A stretch of DNA of 39,891 nucleotides from Oligoflexia bacterium (GTDB taxonomy: Bacteria > Bdellovibrionota > UBA1018): NCBI GenBank assembly GCA_014378465.1, contig JACMNQ010000081.1:1-39891 (forward strand), given 5' to 3'. Below are positions 1 to 8,735 of this stretch, piece after piece. How positions within the stretch are numbered: position 1 is the stretch's first letter; every line of letters starts with the position of its first letter. The translations under genes and the position numbers were made by a program. The notes under the pieces are model-generated. The model worked only from the letters and a program-made list of their open reading frames with translations. It made no database searches and was not told the DNA's origin.

Positions 1-558
1 CAGGTCACGAAACATCTGCTGTCCGAATCCATGTTCAGCGGTTTCGGGATCCGGACGCTTGCGGACACGGAAACCGCCTACAACCCCATGAGCTACCACA
101 ACGGCTCGATCTGGCCTCATGACAATTCGCTCACGATGGAAGGGTTTCGCAATTACGGGCAGACTGAAGCGGTCACGCAGATGTCCCTGGCCATGATGAA
201 TGTTCTGGAGGCCAGTCATGACTTCAGGCTTCCCGAACTCTTCTGTGGATTTCGAAAGAGAGGCGACGAACCCCCGGTCCCTTACGAAGTCGCCTGTAAA
301 CCGCAGGCGAGGGCCGCGGGTTCACTTTTTCTCATGCTCAAGAGCATGCTCGGCATCTCCATGGATCTCGACCAGAACTACGTCGTCTTCAACTGTCCGG
401 TGCTCACTCCGAAAATCAACAGGATGCACATCAGGGGGCTCAAGGGCCGCGACTGGGAAATGGATGTGCTGCTGACGCGAGGGCGAAACGGCACGACTGT
501 CGAAGTCACTCGCAAGGTGGGTGACGTGCGCGTGCTCAAAGTCAATTCAGAACAATAG
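1..558 (+). CDS. Glycogen-debranching / amylo-alpha-1,6-glucosidase-type glycoside hydrolase, C-terminal part (5' end outside window)
   Basis: The frame is open from base 1 to the TAG stop at 556-558, so this is the last ~185 residues of a longer protein. The segment with SGFGIRTL, YNPMSYHNGSIWPHDN and GFRNYG is characteristic of the (alpha/alpha)6-barrel catalytic domain of the COG3408 amylo-alpha-1,6-glucosidase family, which trims alpha-1,6 branch points or related alpha-glucosides. An internal ATG at 31 lies inside the conserved domain and is not the real start. The gene ends 26 bp before a convergent gene. Family membership is clear, but the exact substrate (glycogen, trehalose-type or mannosylglycerate-type) cannot be fixed from the C-terminus alone. 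Confidence 0.85.
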   Translation, partial: QVTKHLLSESMFSGFGIRTLADTETAYNPMSYHNGSIWPHDNSLTMEGFRNYGQTEAVTQMSLAMMNVLEASHDFRLPELFCGFRKRGDEPPVPYEVACKPQARAAGSLFLMLKSMLGISMDLDQNYVVFNCPVLTPKINRMHIRGLKGRDWEMDVLLTRGRNGTTVEVTRKVGDVRVLKVNSEQ

Positions 559-584
559 CACAGTGGAAGACTTCCCGCTCGGCC

Positions 585-1991
585 TCAGTTGAATGCGGAC
601 AGGAAAGGGAGCGTCGCGGGTACCGCGGACTCCACCGATTTCAGCAGCTCACGACAGTGCCTGAATGTGGGAGTACCCTTGATTTCGGTGACCAGGGATC
701 TGGCCTTCACGAGGCCGCGGTCCAGCGAAAGGCGTTCCAGAAGCCCCTTGACCTGCTCGGGATACTTCTTCACCGCAACGGTCAGCGCGGCATAAACGCC
801 GAGCATCGCGACTGTATTCCAAGTGACCTGGTAAACTTTCAGATCCAGCAGGATCGAATGGCTGAGCCCGGAGGCTTCGATGATGCTGAGAGGAGCCATG
901 AGCATGGACCCGATGAAAGTGAGGCGCGAATCCAGCTTGCGGTTGTCACCCACGAGCTGCTGTTTGGCAGTGCCATACCAGCTGTCCGCCACACCGATGA
1001 TCGCCAGATAGGAAAAGATCTGCATCTGCCCCTGAACCGTGAAGATGGAAGCGGCCGTTCCGATCGGACCAGTCAAGCCGCGCTGAAGTTCCGTGAGGAG
1101 AAGGCTGTAGGTCTGGCGTTTCCAGAAAATCTCACGCGCTGAAGCGCTCCCCGATCCGATCAAACTCTTTTTGAAGGCACGGTTGAAAACCGGGCGGTAG
1201 AACGTATGCACGAAATTCATGAAGGCTGTGTAAGCGACCATGCCAGTTGCCAGAGCCGGGCTGACGCCGGGCCGGGTGAACCAACTGAAGGATGCACTTG
1301 ATCCTTTCCAGATCATCTGCACCACACCCAGTTTGAATTCTTCGCCCTTCGGCAGAGCGAACAGGGATGGCTGAGTTCCCTTTTCCCTGAGAGCAAGCGC
1401 GGCACTGACTTCCCGGTCCACTGTTTCTTTTTGAAGAGTGACGCCCCGAAGCTTGAGACGATTCCGGATTTTCCCCCAGATGCCGGAGGACCCTTCATCA
1501 CTGGGAGAACGACCCGAAAGTTCAAAGACAGGAATTTCATGGTCCGAAGTCTGAAGCGCAGCCAACTGATCGACTGCTTCATCTGAAAGTGAACCGTCGC
1601 CTGGAACCTGGCCCGCATCTGAAGTGACGTGAACCGTGCTCCAGCTCAGGTTCATGACGAGTTCTTCGGATCGACCCGACGGACTGCCGTCCTCATTCAA
1701 GAGAGGGATGTCGTAGCGGACGGTCGCGGCGAAGGAATCATCACCTGAAAGGGCGGCCAATTCGGAGTCAGCACTTTCGACACCGGACTTCCGGTCCTGA
1801 GCGTGGCTTGAGTTCAGAAGCACCAGACACAGCAATGCTGGCACTGCAATGAACTGAATCTGAGAAAGCAGAGCTTTTTTTAGTGGATGAAGTTTCAAAG
1901 GTTGAATCAATCGGGGCCTCACTTGAGCTTGTCGGCCAAATGCATGTCTTTTATGAGTGATCTGTTGTGAAAATTGGACTGCCAATTTCAT
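585..1991 (-). CDS. Hypothetical exported/membrane protein with several hydrophobic segments
   Basis: I do not recognise the family. From the ATG at 1991 the product is 468 residues. An in-frame ATG at 2045 would add 18 residues; I prefer 1991 because it has a GAGAG a few bases upstream and leaves room for a divergent promoter. After a long basic N-region there is a hydrophobic stretch ending LLNSSHAQ, which looks like a signal peptide cleaved after an A-x-A-like site. The central part is polar. The C-terminal half has about four hydrophobic segments (around GVSPALATGMVAYTAF, GPIGTAASIFTV, FIGSMLMAPLSI and TVAMLGVYAALTVAV), so it probably sits in the inner membrane. It is divergent from the barrel gene at 2086. 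The start remains uncertain because the basic N-region is unusually long. Confidence 0.6.
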   Translation of the reverse strand: MKLAVQFSQQITHKRHAFGRQAQVRPRLIQPLKLHPLKKALLSQIQFIAVPALLCLVLLNSSHAQDRKSGVESADSELAALSGDDSFAATVRYDIPLLNEDGSPSGRSEELVMNLSWSTVHVTSDAGQVPGDGSLSDEAVDQLAALQTSDHEIPVFELSGRSPSDEGSSGIWGKIRNRLKLRGVTLQKETVDREVSAALALREKGTQPSLFALPKGEEFKLGVVQMIWKGSSASFSWFTRPGVSPALATGMVAYTAFMNFVHTFYRPVFNRAFKKSLIGSGSASAREIFWKRQTYSLLLTELQRGLTGPIGTAASIFTVQGQMQIFSYLAIIGVADSWYGTAKQQLVGDNRKLDSRLTFIGSMLMAPLSIIEASGLSHSILLDLKVYQVTWNTVAMLGVYAALTVAVKKYPEQVKGLLERLSLDRGLVKARSLVTEIKGTPTFRHCRELLKSVESAVPATLPFLSAFN

Positions 1992-2085
1992 GACACTCTC
2001 AGGAAAGCGATCGGATTTTGTCGGAGTCTGAACCACGTGTGCCATTTGAACTTGCCCGATCCGAGTTCATGTTACGATCAAGGAG

Positions 2086-2895
2086 ATGCGCCAGAGCCCC
2101 GCTCGACTCACTCGCGAACTGCCAGCACTCCTCCTGCTCGGGGCGGGACTTCTCCTGTCTGACTCTGCGCAGAGCGCTGCCCTCCCCTTTGATCCCAGTC
2201 AGTATCCGGATCCGAACGCCCTGATCGATCCGAAGTTCGTCGCCGCAATCGTGAAAACCATCGGGCTCGGCACGGATCACCGGTCTTATGAGCCTGCGAC
2301 CGCGCTCGGAAGTTATTCAGTCATCGGACTCGACTTCGGGGTCGACATCACGGCCGCAAAACTTCCCAAGGAATTCAACGATGCCATCAAACTGGCGGGA
2401 GTGAAGAACTTCACTCTTCAAGTTCTGCCCATCCCACGCCTGCACCTTCACAAGAGCATCGGAAAATGGCTGGGCGTCGGAGTGTCCTACATCGGCTATC
2501 AGAACTACAAGATCTACGGCGGCGACGCCAAGGTCACTTTTTTTGAACCCGAAGAAGGCCCTACCTTCGCCTTTCGACTCGCCTACTCCACCAGCCGCAT
2601 CGGCTTTGTGCAGACCAAGACCTGGAATCCTCAGCTCGTCATGTCCCGGCGCCTGGTCTTCGCGGATCCCTACCTCGGGATCGGTTATCAGACCTCGACT
2701 GGAAAAATCCAGATTCCGATTTCCTATGGAGGCTATGCCGCCGAAATTAATGCAGCGGGCAGCGCGCGGAGTTTCATCGCTTACTCAGGAATACAGTTCA
2801 CTCTCCCGACCATCGGGCTGCAGCTCACTCTTGAAGGAGACTACAGCGCGGCGGGGATTCACACGCTGGGAACCAAGGTCGGCTTCAGCTTCTGA
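2086..2895 (+). CDS. Predicted outer-membrane beta-barrel protein, hypothetical
   Basis: The product is 269 residues with an N-terminal hydrophobic segment (LPALLLLGAGLLL) and cleavage expected after SAQSA. The mature part alternates amphipathic strands rich in Y, G and aromatic residues (GVGVSYIGYQNYKIYGG, AYSTSRIGF) and ends in ...GTKVGFSF with a terminal Phe, the usual BAM recognition signature of outer-membrane barrels. Length and strand content suggest about 8-12 strands. No specific family is recognised. An AGGAG lies directly against the ATG (2081-2085) with no spacing, which is poor for a Shine-Dalgarno, but no better in-frame start exists upstream. A 16-bp perfect palindrome follows 39 bp after the stop. 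Confidence 0.65.
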   Translation: MRQSPARLTRELPALLLLGAGLLLSDSAQSAALPFDPSQYPDPNALIDPKFVAAIVKTIGLGTDHRSYEPATALGSYSVIGLDFGVDITAAKLPKEFNDAIKLAGVKNFTLQVLPIPRLHLHKSIGKWLGVGVSYIGYQNYKIYGGDAKVTFFEPEEGPTFAFRLAYSTSRIGFVQTKTWNPQLVMSRRLVFADPYLGIGYQTSTGKIQIPISYGGYAAEINAAGSARSFIAYSGIQFTLPTIGLQLTLEGDYSAAGIHTLGTKVGFSF

Positions 2896-2933
2896 GGAAC
2901 AGAGCTTTTCTCATCGTACTGTGCCACTCAATC

Positions 2934-2949
2934 GTTCCGGGCCCGGAAC
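2934..2949. repeat. 16-bp perfect palindrome (possible terminator stem or operator)
   Basis: GTTCCGGGCCCGGAAC reads identically on both strands and lies 39 bp downstream of the barrel gene stop. It could form a 6-bp GC-rich stem with a GGCC loop. No T-run follows on either strand, so it is not a classical intrinsic terminator, and protein binding is equally possible. Confidence 0.4.
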
Positions 2950-3064
2950 AGTTGCGAAGAAAACGAAACAGCTGACTTCGACGTCAATTGGGCCAGCGAT
3001 CACCTAAACTGCATCTGGCGATAAAAGACGCCTTGGATTCAACGCAGGTCGCGCCCGACACAGA

Positions 3065-3093
3065 TTGTTTCAGGTCATGCACGCGTCCATAAT
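3065..3093 (+). promoter_or_regulatory. Candidate sigma70-type promoter for the kelch lipoprotein gene
   Basis: TTGTTT at 3065-3070 and CATAAT at 3088-3093 are separated by 17 bp. The -10 matches consensus at five of six positions, the -35 at three. The start point would lie near 3100, giving a leader of about 40 nt before the ATG at 3141. Found by eye; no score was computed. Confidence 0.4.
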
Positions 3094-3140
3094 TGAAGTG
3101 TTCCTCAACGCTGCACGTAATCTCACGAGGTAACTTTCAG

Positions 3141-5306
3141 ATGCTCAAGTGGTATTCAGATCACCAATTCACGCCTGCCCTTTCAATTCACCGAGCAGGC
3201 GCGCATCTTCCTGCGATTTTGATCAGGCTGCCATCGTTGGCCACCGCCCTTTCTCTCGCGTTGGTCATGACAGGCTGCCAGCTCAAATTGAACAACGCAC
3301 TATCGGAAACCGGACCTTCAGTGACGGTCAGCGAGCCCTCGTCCAATCATGTTCAGGCTGATCTGGGGGAGGTGACCTATACCGTCACCTACGCTCGAGC
3401 ATCAAACATCACCCTGACTGCTTCAGACATCATTCTCTCCTCAGACGGTGGCGCAGGTTGCACGAAGTCCGTGAGTGGAACCGGAACCACCACTCGCACG
3501 GTGACTCTGACTCATTGTACGAATTCCGGCGCAGCCGTCGAAATGAAAATTTCCCCCGGTACCGCAGCCGATAGAAACGGAAAACGCTCCGTGGCATCTC
3601 CCACTGCAAAACCGGTCCTCGTGCTCGCGGGACCTCCCGCCAAAGTGGCCTTCAGCATTCAACCTTCGAACACATCAGCAGGTCAATCGATCAATCCCAC
3701 TCTCGTCGTCCAGATCCAGGATGCAGGCGGCAACCGTGTGACCAGTTCCACGGATTCCGTCACCGTGTCTCTCCTCGCCAATCCAGGCACTGCAACCCTC
3801 GCCGGCACGAAAACAGTGAACGCCGTGAATGGCGAAGCGTTTTTCACCGGTCTGATTTTGAACAGGATCGCTTCAGGTTACACGATTCAGGCGGCATCAG
3901 CTGGACTGACGAGCGCCACGAGTTCCAGCTTCAATGTCGTGCTGGGATCCCCGACCACTCTCTCTTTCATTGAGAACAATCCAAACTCCCTGGTACGCTC
4001 GCGATGCTCCACCGTCTTCACGCTTCAGACCTCCGACAGTATTGGAAATATTTCACCGATCGGATCCTCCCTGGCTGTCAACCTGAGTGCGAACGGAAGC
4101 GGGACTGCGCTGTTCTACCCCACCCCCTTGTGCACTGGCGCTCCTGTCACGCAAGTCAGCATCCCCAGCAGCGGAACTCAGGCGAAATTTTACATGAATT
4201 ATGACACTGCACTGGCCTCCATCACCCTGACTGCGAGTGGTGGCACGAGCTCAGGACTGACCGATGCCACTCGTCCCGTGAGTGTGGCGAATGGAACGAA
4301 CTCCTGGACTCCGCTGGCAGCCGCGCCGGGAGGACTCCCGATCCGATATTTCACGAGCTCAGTCTGGACCGGAACAGAAATGATCGTCTGGGGCGGCAAT
4401 AATTCCGGCGGCTACCTGAATAGCGGTGCCCGGTACAATCCCTCGACCAATACCTGGACTCTGATGTCCGCGGTCGGCGCACCTTCGGCACGCGCATACG
4501 CACTGATGGTCTGGACCGGGACTGAAGCCATTGTCTGGGGCGGGGCCGCAGGCACTCCTTTCAATGATGGCGCTCTCTACAATCCGACTACCGATACCTG
4601 GCGCCCCATGTCTTCGACCAATGCACCCAGTGCACGCCGAAATACTCCTCCGATCTGGACTGGAACTGAAATGATCGTCTCAGCGGGTTATGGAAACGGC
4701 TCCAATGTTTCTGGCGGCGGTCGCTACAATCCCACGACCAATACCTGGACCACCATGAGCACGGTGGGTGCACTCTCCGCTCGCAGGAATCATTCCGCAG
4801 TCTGGACCGGCACCGAGTACATCTCCTGGGGCGGCTACGGAGCCACTTACCTGAACGATGGCGCCCGCTACAATCCCACCACGGATTCATGGACTGCCAT
4901 CACGAGTGTGAATGCCCCCGCAGCGGATGCCAACAACAAAGCGATCTGGACCGGGACGGACGCCATCTTCTGGAGCGGCAGCATCTTTTCAAAATACACT
5001 CCGGGCACCAATAGCTGGACGACGCTTTCGAGTGTGGGCGCACCTGTCGCTCGGTACTCGCTCCTGATGGCATGGACGGGTTCCGAAATGATCGTGTATG
5101 CAGGAACCAACTCCAGCACCTTTGTTCAGCTTGCGGATGGCGGACGCTACAATCCGGTCACGGACACCTGGAGCCTGCTGCCTGCGACCGGCGCTCCCGC
5201 AGCTCGTACCAACTTCACCGGAGTCTGGACAGGTACCGAAATGATCGGTTGGGCAGGCTACAACGGCTCTTACCTGAACGATGGCGGCCGCTACTCGCCT
5301 CCTTGA
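3141..5306 (+). CDS. Surface lipoprotein with Ig-like domains and a seven-bladed kelch-type beta-propeller
   Basis: The start is taken at ATG 3141, preceded by GAGG at 3127-3130; an upstream in-frame ATG at 3093 has no such site. The 721-residue product has a basic N-region and a lipobox LVMTGC with the lipidated Cys at about residue 46. About three Ig-like beta-sandwich modules follow (roughly 55-165, 166-270, 271-385), the second of the filamin/invasin type common in bacterial surface proteins. The rest (about 387-721) is seven repeats of roughly 48 residues with the pattern W-x16-VWTGTEMIVWGG-x-G-RYNPTTNTW, that is, a kelch-like propeller closing at the C-terminus. A role in binding carbohydrate or protein at the cell surface is inferred. 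It is convergent with fusA and shares the post-lipobox C-x-LKLN with the RCC1 lipoprotein at 38986. Confidence 0.85.
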   Translation: MLKWYSDHQFTPALSIHRAGAHLPAILIRLPSLATALSLALVMTGCQLKLNNALSETGPSVTVSEPSSNHVQADLGEVTYTVTYARASNITLTASDIILSSDGGAGCTKSVSGTGTTTRTVTLTHCTNSGAAVEMKISPGTAADRNGKRSVASPTAKPVLVLAGPPAKVAFSIQPSNTSAGQSINPTLVVQIQDAGGNRVTSSTDSVTVSLLANPGTATLAGTKTVNAVNGEAFFTGLILNRIASGYTIQAASAGLTSATSSSFNVVLGSPTTLSFIENNPNSLVRSRCSTVFTLQTSDSIGNISPIGSSLAVNLSANGSGTALFYPTPLCTGAPVTQVSIPSSGTQAKFYMNYDTALASITLTASGGTSSGLTDATRPVSVANGTNSWTPLAAAPGGLPIRYFTSSVWTGTEMIVWGGNNSGGYLNSGARYNPSTNTWTLMSAVGAPSARAYALMVWTGTEAIVWGGAAGTPFNDGALYNPTTDTWRPMSSTNAPSARRNTPPIWTGTEMIVSAGYGNGSNVSGGGRYNPTTNTWTTMSTVGALSARRNHSAVWTGTEYISWGGYGATYLNDGARYNPTTDSWTAITSVNAPAADANNKAIWTGTDAIFWSGSIFSKYTPGTNSWTTLSSVGAPVARYSLLMAWTGSEMIVYAGTNSSTFVQLADGGRYNPVTDTWSLLPATGAPAARTNFTGVWTGTEMIGWAGYNGSYLNDGGRYSPP

Positions 5307-5326
5307 GCACCGAGTGGGAATCAAAC

Positions 5327-5363
5327 AAAAAAGGCCAGCTCAGGAATCCTGAGCGGGCCTTTT
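5327..5363. terminator. Bidirectional intrinsic terminator between the kelch lipoprotein gene and fusA
   Basis: An AAAAAAGGCC...GGGCCTTTT hairpin has an inner stem AGCTCAGGA/TCCTGAGC and flanking A and T runs. It can therefore act on both converging transcripts. It lies 20 bp after the lipoprotein stop and 20 bp after the fusA stop. Confidence 0.85.
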
Positions 5364-5383
5364 CAATTTTCAAGTCGGGAAAA

Positions 5384-7486
5384 TCACTTTTCGCCGCGAG
5401 CTTTCTTTTCCTGGAACTTCTTGATCATTTCTTCCTGCACGTTCTTTGGAACGGCGGAGTACTTCAGGAATTCCATCGAGAACTCGCCCTTGCCCTGAGT
5501 GGCGGAACGAAGATCCGTGGAGTAACCGAACATTTCAGTGAGTGGAATTTCCGCATCAATGACTGCATAACCTTCGTTATTGGCACTGTTCAGAATCATC
5601 CCACGGCGCTGATTGATCTGACCCATGACTCCGCCCTGGAATTCTTCCGGTGCAGAAGTTTCAAGCTTCATGATCGGCTCAAGAATGGTTGGGCCGGCTT
5701 TTTCGTATGCTTCACGGAAAGCCATCAGGGATGCAGTCTTGAAGGCCTGCTCAGACGAATCGACGTCATGGTAAGCGCCGTCATTGATGACGACACGAAC
5801 ACCGACGATCGGAAATCCGATCAGGCGACCTTCTTTGATCGCTTCTTGAAAACCCTTGTCGCAAGCTGGAACGAATTCACGAGGGATGGATCCACCGGTG
5901 ATATCATCCACGAATTCGTAGGCGACTGCGGAGTCAGAAGGAAGGGGCTCAATGTATCCCACGACTTTACCGAACTGACCGCTCCCGCCGGTCTGCTTCT
6001 TGTGCGTGTAGTTGAAGTCACCCTTTTTGGTGATGGCTTCACGGAACGCGACCTGAGGCTTTCCGACGATGACTTCACAAGCGTACTCACGCTTGATTCG
6101 CTCGCAGTAAATTTCCAGGTGCAACTCGCCCATGCCGCTGATGATGGTCTGTGCTGACTCTTCATCGCGGTGAACGCGGAAGGTTGGATCTTCCTTGGTG
6201 AATTTATTGAGGGCTTTGGAGAAGTTGGTCTGGCTGGCCTTGTCTTTTGGCGCGATGGCCAGAGAGATCACGGCATTCGGAACGAACATGGAGGTCATGG
6301 TGTACTTGGCCTTGCCATCGCCGAAAGTGTCACCCGAAGCGCAGTCCACGCCGAAGAAGGCGACGATGTCGCCTGCCTGCGCAGTTTCAATATCCTGCAT
6401 GTCATCCGCGTGCATCTGAACGAGACGAGGTACTTTGACCTTCTTGTCATTCACGTTGTTGTAGATCACATCGCCTTTGCTCACGGTTCCGGAGTAAATG
6501 CGCATGTAGGTCAACTGTCCGTAACGACCTTCATCCAACTTGAACGCGAGAGCGACCAGCGGGCCATTCACGTCGTTCTTGAGAATGATTTTTTCTTCGT
6601 TGTTGTTCTGATCCAGAGCGATGTTTTCAGACTCAGTCGGATTCGGAAGGTAGTAAGTCACGGCGTCAAGCAAGAGCTGAACGCCCTTGTTCTTGTAGGC
6701 GGATCCGACCATCACGGGAGTGAAGCCAAGGGACATGGTGGCTTTGCGGATCGCAAGACGGAACTCGGGGATGGTGACGTCTTCGCCTTCGAGGTACTTC
6801 ATGCCGACGACATCGTCGAACTCACCGACAGCGGCAATGAGGCTCTCACGGTACTTCTGGCACTCGCCGAGAAGTTCAGCAGGGACTTCTTCTTCACGAA
6901 CGTGTTCGCCGTTATCTCCATCAAAGTAGAAAGCTCTCATCGTGACGAGATCAACCATTCCCTTGAAGTTGTCTTCAGCGCCGATCGGGTAAGTGATCAA
7001 GTGAGCATTGTGGGAAAGTTTTTCGCGCAGCATGGTGACGCCGCGGAATGGGTTTGCACCGGCACGATCCATCTTGTTGACAAAACAGATGCGGGGCACT
7101 TTATAACGCTTCATCTGACGATCAACGGTGATGGACTGGGACTGCACGCCTGCGACGGAGCAAAGCACGAGCACAGCGCCGTCCAGGACACGGAGCGAAC
7201 GCTCGACTTCAATGGTGAAGTCGACGTGACCCGGAGTGTCGATCAAATTGATATTGAAGCCCTTCCAAATGCAGTAGGTGGCAGCTGACTGAATCGTGAT
7301 TCCTTTTTCGCGCTCGAGATCCATGAAATCCATGGTGGCGCCAACGCCGGACTTTCCTTTGACTTCCTCGATCTTGTGGATCTTGGCCGTGTAGAAAAGG
7401 ATGCGCTCGGTAAGAGTGGTCTTGCCGGAGTCGATGTGTGCAGAGATGCCGATATTACGGACCATGTCCAAAGAAACGTGCGCCAT
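5384..7486 (-). CDS. fusA: Translation elongation factor G, spdEFG1 / mitochondrial EF-G1-like type
   Basis: A 700-residue translational GTPase that drives tRNA/mRNA translocation on the ribosome. All GTPase motifs are visible: G1 AHIDSGKTT (16-24), G2 around EREKGIT (58-64), G3 DTPGH (83-87) and G4 NKMD (137-140), followed by domains II-V with the typical [12 protein letters not shown] near the end. Serine in AHIDSGKTT (usual bacterial EF-G has AHIDAGKTT), [12 protein letters not shown], the [10 protein letters not shown] segment and VDCASGDTF are features I associate with mitochondrial EF-G1 and the bacterial spdEFG1 class (spirochaetes, planctomycetes, deltaproteobacteria). A TAGGAG lies 7 bp before the ATG. 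The gene stands alone, not in an rpsL-rpsG-fusA-tuf operon. A partner EF-G2 for ribosome recycling would be expected elsewhere in the genome. Confidence 0.97.
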   Translation of the reverse strand: MAHVSLDMVRNIGISAHIDSGKTTLTERILFYTAKIHKIEEVKGKSGVGATMDFMDLEREKGITIQSAATYCIWKGFNINLIDTPGHVDFTIEVERSLRVLDGAVLVLCSVAGVQSQSITVDRQMKRYKVPRICFVNKMDRAGANPFRGVTMLREKLSHNAHLITYPIGAEDNFKGMVDLVTMRAFYFDGDNGEHVREEEVPAELLGECQKYRESLIAAVGEFDDVVGMKYLEGEDVTIPEFRLAIRKATMSLGFTPVMVGSAYKNKGVQLLLDAVTYYLPNPTESENIALDQNNNEEKIILKNDVNGPLVALAFKLDEGRYGQLTYMRIYSGTVSKGDVIYNNVNDKKVKVPRLVQMHADDMQDIETAQAGDIVAFFGVDCASGDTFGDGKAKYTMTSMFVPNAVISLAIAPKDKASQTNFSKALNKFTKEDPTFRVHRDEESAQTIISGMGELHLEIYCERIKREYACEVIVGKPQVAFREAITKKGDFNYTHKKQTGGSGQFGKVVGYIEPLPSDSAVAYEFVDDITGGSIPREFVPACDKGFQEAIKEGRLIGFPIVGVRVVINDGAYHDVDSSEQAFKTASLMAFREAYEKAGPTILEPIMKLETSAPEEFQGGVMGQINQRRGMILNSANNEGYAVIDAEIPLTEMFGYSTDLRSATQGKGEFSMEFLKYSAVPKNVQEEMIKKFQEKKARGEK

Positions 7487-7711
7487 TGAGGTCTCCTAAA
7501 AATTAATCTGAGCCGTGTATCTATCCAAAAGGTGCGTTAAGAATCAAGCGTAATTGTCGGAGTTTAGTCGAAGTTGGCCGCCTTTTGCCATCCAAGCCTG
7601 GGTCTGCCGCAGTCGGACGCTTCCTGGCCCGGCGGGTGCCACCGCCAAATAAACGGAATGGGTCGGGTACCATTTGACGCCCTTCCGATAATCCACTAGC
7701 TATTGAAGGAT

Positions 7712-8248
7712 ATGAAACCGCTCTTTTGGATCGATTTGGAAATGACTGGCCTGGATGAAGTATCAGACAAGATTCTGGAAGTTGCAGTGATCATCACGGA
7801 TATCAACCTGAAACACCTGGAACAGTACCACCGGGTCGTCTTTCAGCCGCAGGAAGTGGTCGATGGAATGAACGATTGGTGCAAGAAGACCCATGGGGAC
7901 AGTGGCCTGACCGCAGCCATTCCCACCGGGACGCCTCTGGAGACCGTCGAGAAGGAACTTCTGGAGCTCATCGGTCGCCACTACGGCGGCAAGGACCGGG
8001 TGGTGCTGGCGGGCAATTCCGTCGGCAATGACAAGCGCTTCATTGACCGTTACATGCCGGACTTCGCCAAAAGACTTCACTACCGCCTGATTGACATCAG
8101 CTCCTTCAAGGAGATCTACCGTGAGAAGTACAACCTGAGTTTCGCCAAGCAGAACTCGCACCGAGCCGTGGACGACATCGTCGAATCCATCAAGGAGCTC
8201 GAGTACTACCTCTCTTTCATCAAGATTCCGGAAACACCTTCCAAATGA
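7712..8248 (+). CDS. orn: Oligoribonuclease (DEDDh 3'-5' exoribonuclease)
   Basis: Orn degrades 2-5-nt RNA fragments to mononucleotides and removes pGpG, the linear product of c-di-GMP breakdown. The 178-residue protein is full family length. The catalytic DEDDh residues are in place: D8 and E10 in WIDLEMTG, D107 in GNSVGNDKRF, and H150 and D155 in NSHRAVDD. I use ATG 7712; a TTG at 7703 is in frame but has no ribosome site. GAAGGA sits only 1 bp before the ATG, an unusually tight spacing. The stop overlaps the next start (ATGA at 8245-8248), so the deaminase gene is translationally coupled. Confidence 0.95.
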   Translation: MKPLFWIDLEMTGLDEVSDKILEVAVIITDINLKHLEQYHRVVFQPQEVVDGMNDWCKKTHGDSGLTAAIPTGTPLETVEKELLELIGRHYGGKDRVVLAGNSVGNDKRFIDRYMPDFAKRLHYRLIDISSFKEIYREKYNLSFAKQNSHRAVDDIVESIKELEYYLSFIKIPETPSK

Positions 8249-8718
8249 ACTCCTCCTCTCAAAATGGCCAGAATGGCCCAGCTGGCCCGGTCACTCCTGC
8301 GGAAAGAACTCGCCCGAGTTTCGAATCCATCTACCTGCACCTGGCGCAGACCCTGTCTCAGCGCTCCACATGCGCCCGACTCCAGGTGGGTACGGTCATC
8401 ACGACCACTGATTATCGCAAGGTTCTGGCGGTTGGTTACAACGGAAATGCCTCGGGCCTCCCCAACACCTGCGATCGACACGAAACGGGCAATTGCGGGT
8501 GCCTGCATTCTGAAGAGAATGCAGTCATCAACTGCGACGCCCCTCGGTTCATTGAAAAGATCGTCTTTGTCACTCACCTCCCCTGCGTTCAGTGCGCCAA
8601 GCGGCTGATCAACCTTGGGAACGTGAAGAAAATCTATTATGCGCAGGATTATCGCCTCCGGGATTCCGTTGAGGTTTTGAAATCCGTAGGTATCCTCGTC
8701 GAACAACTTCCCGGCTAA
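8245..8718 (+). CDS. Deoxycytidylate (dCMP) deaminase family protein
   Basis: A 157-residue zinc-dependent deaminase predicted to convert dCMP to dUMP for thymidylate synthesis. The active site is visible: H88-S-E90 in CLHSEENAV (the HxE motif, E as proton shuttle) and P113-C114-x-x-C117 in LPCVQCAK. It also has the family segments RSTCARLQVGTVI and YNGNASGLPNTC. The first 20 residues are a Ser/Gly/Pro-rich extension not needed for the fold. It overlaps orn by 4 bp (ATGA). A ComEB-type label would be an equivalent name. Confidence 0.9.
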   Translation: MNSSSQNGQNGPAGPVTPAERTRPSFESIYLHLAQTLSQRSTCARLQVGTVITTTDYRKVLAVGYNGNASGLPNTCDRHETGNCGCLHSEENAVINCDAPRFIEKIVFVTHLPCVQCAKRLINLGNVKKIYYAQDYRLRDSVEVLKSVGILVEQLPG

Positions 8719-8735
8719 GGAGCCGTCATCCACCC

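Noticed and set aside
657..1142. A 161-codon plus-strand frame
   Set aside because: It is antisense to the membrane-protein gene at 585-1991 and has no domain or ribosome site.
6170..7288. A long (372-codon) plus-strand frame
   Set aside because: It is antisense to fusA, whose GTPase motifs are unambiguous; long antisense frames are common in such high-GC-third-position genes.
7674..7702. TTGACG-17-TAGCTA promoter for orn
   Set aside because: The -10 matches consensus at only two positions; not strong enough to list as a feature.
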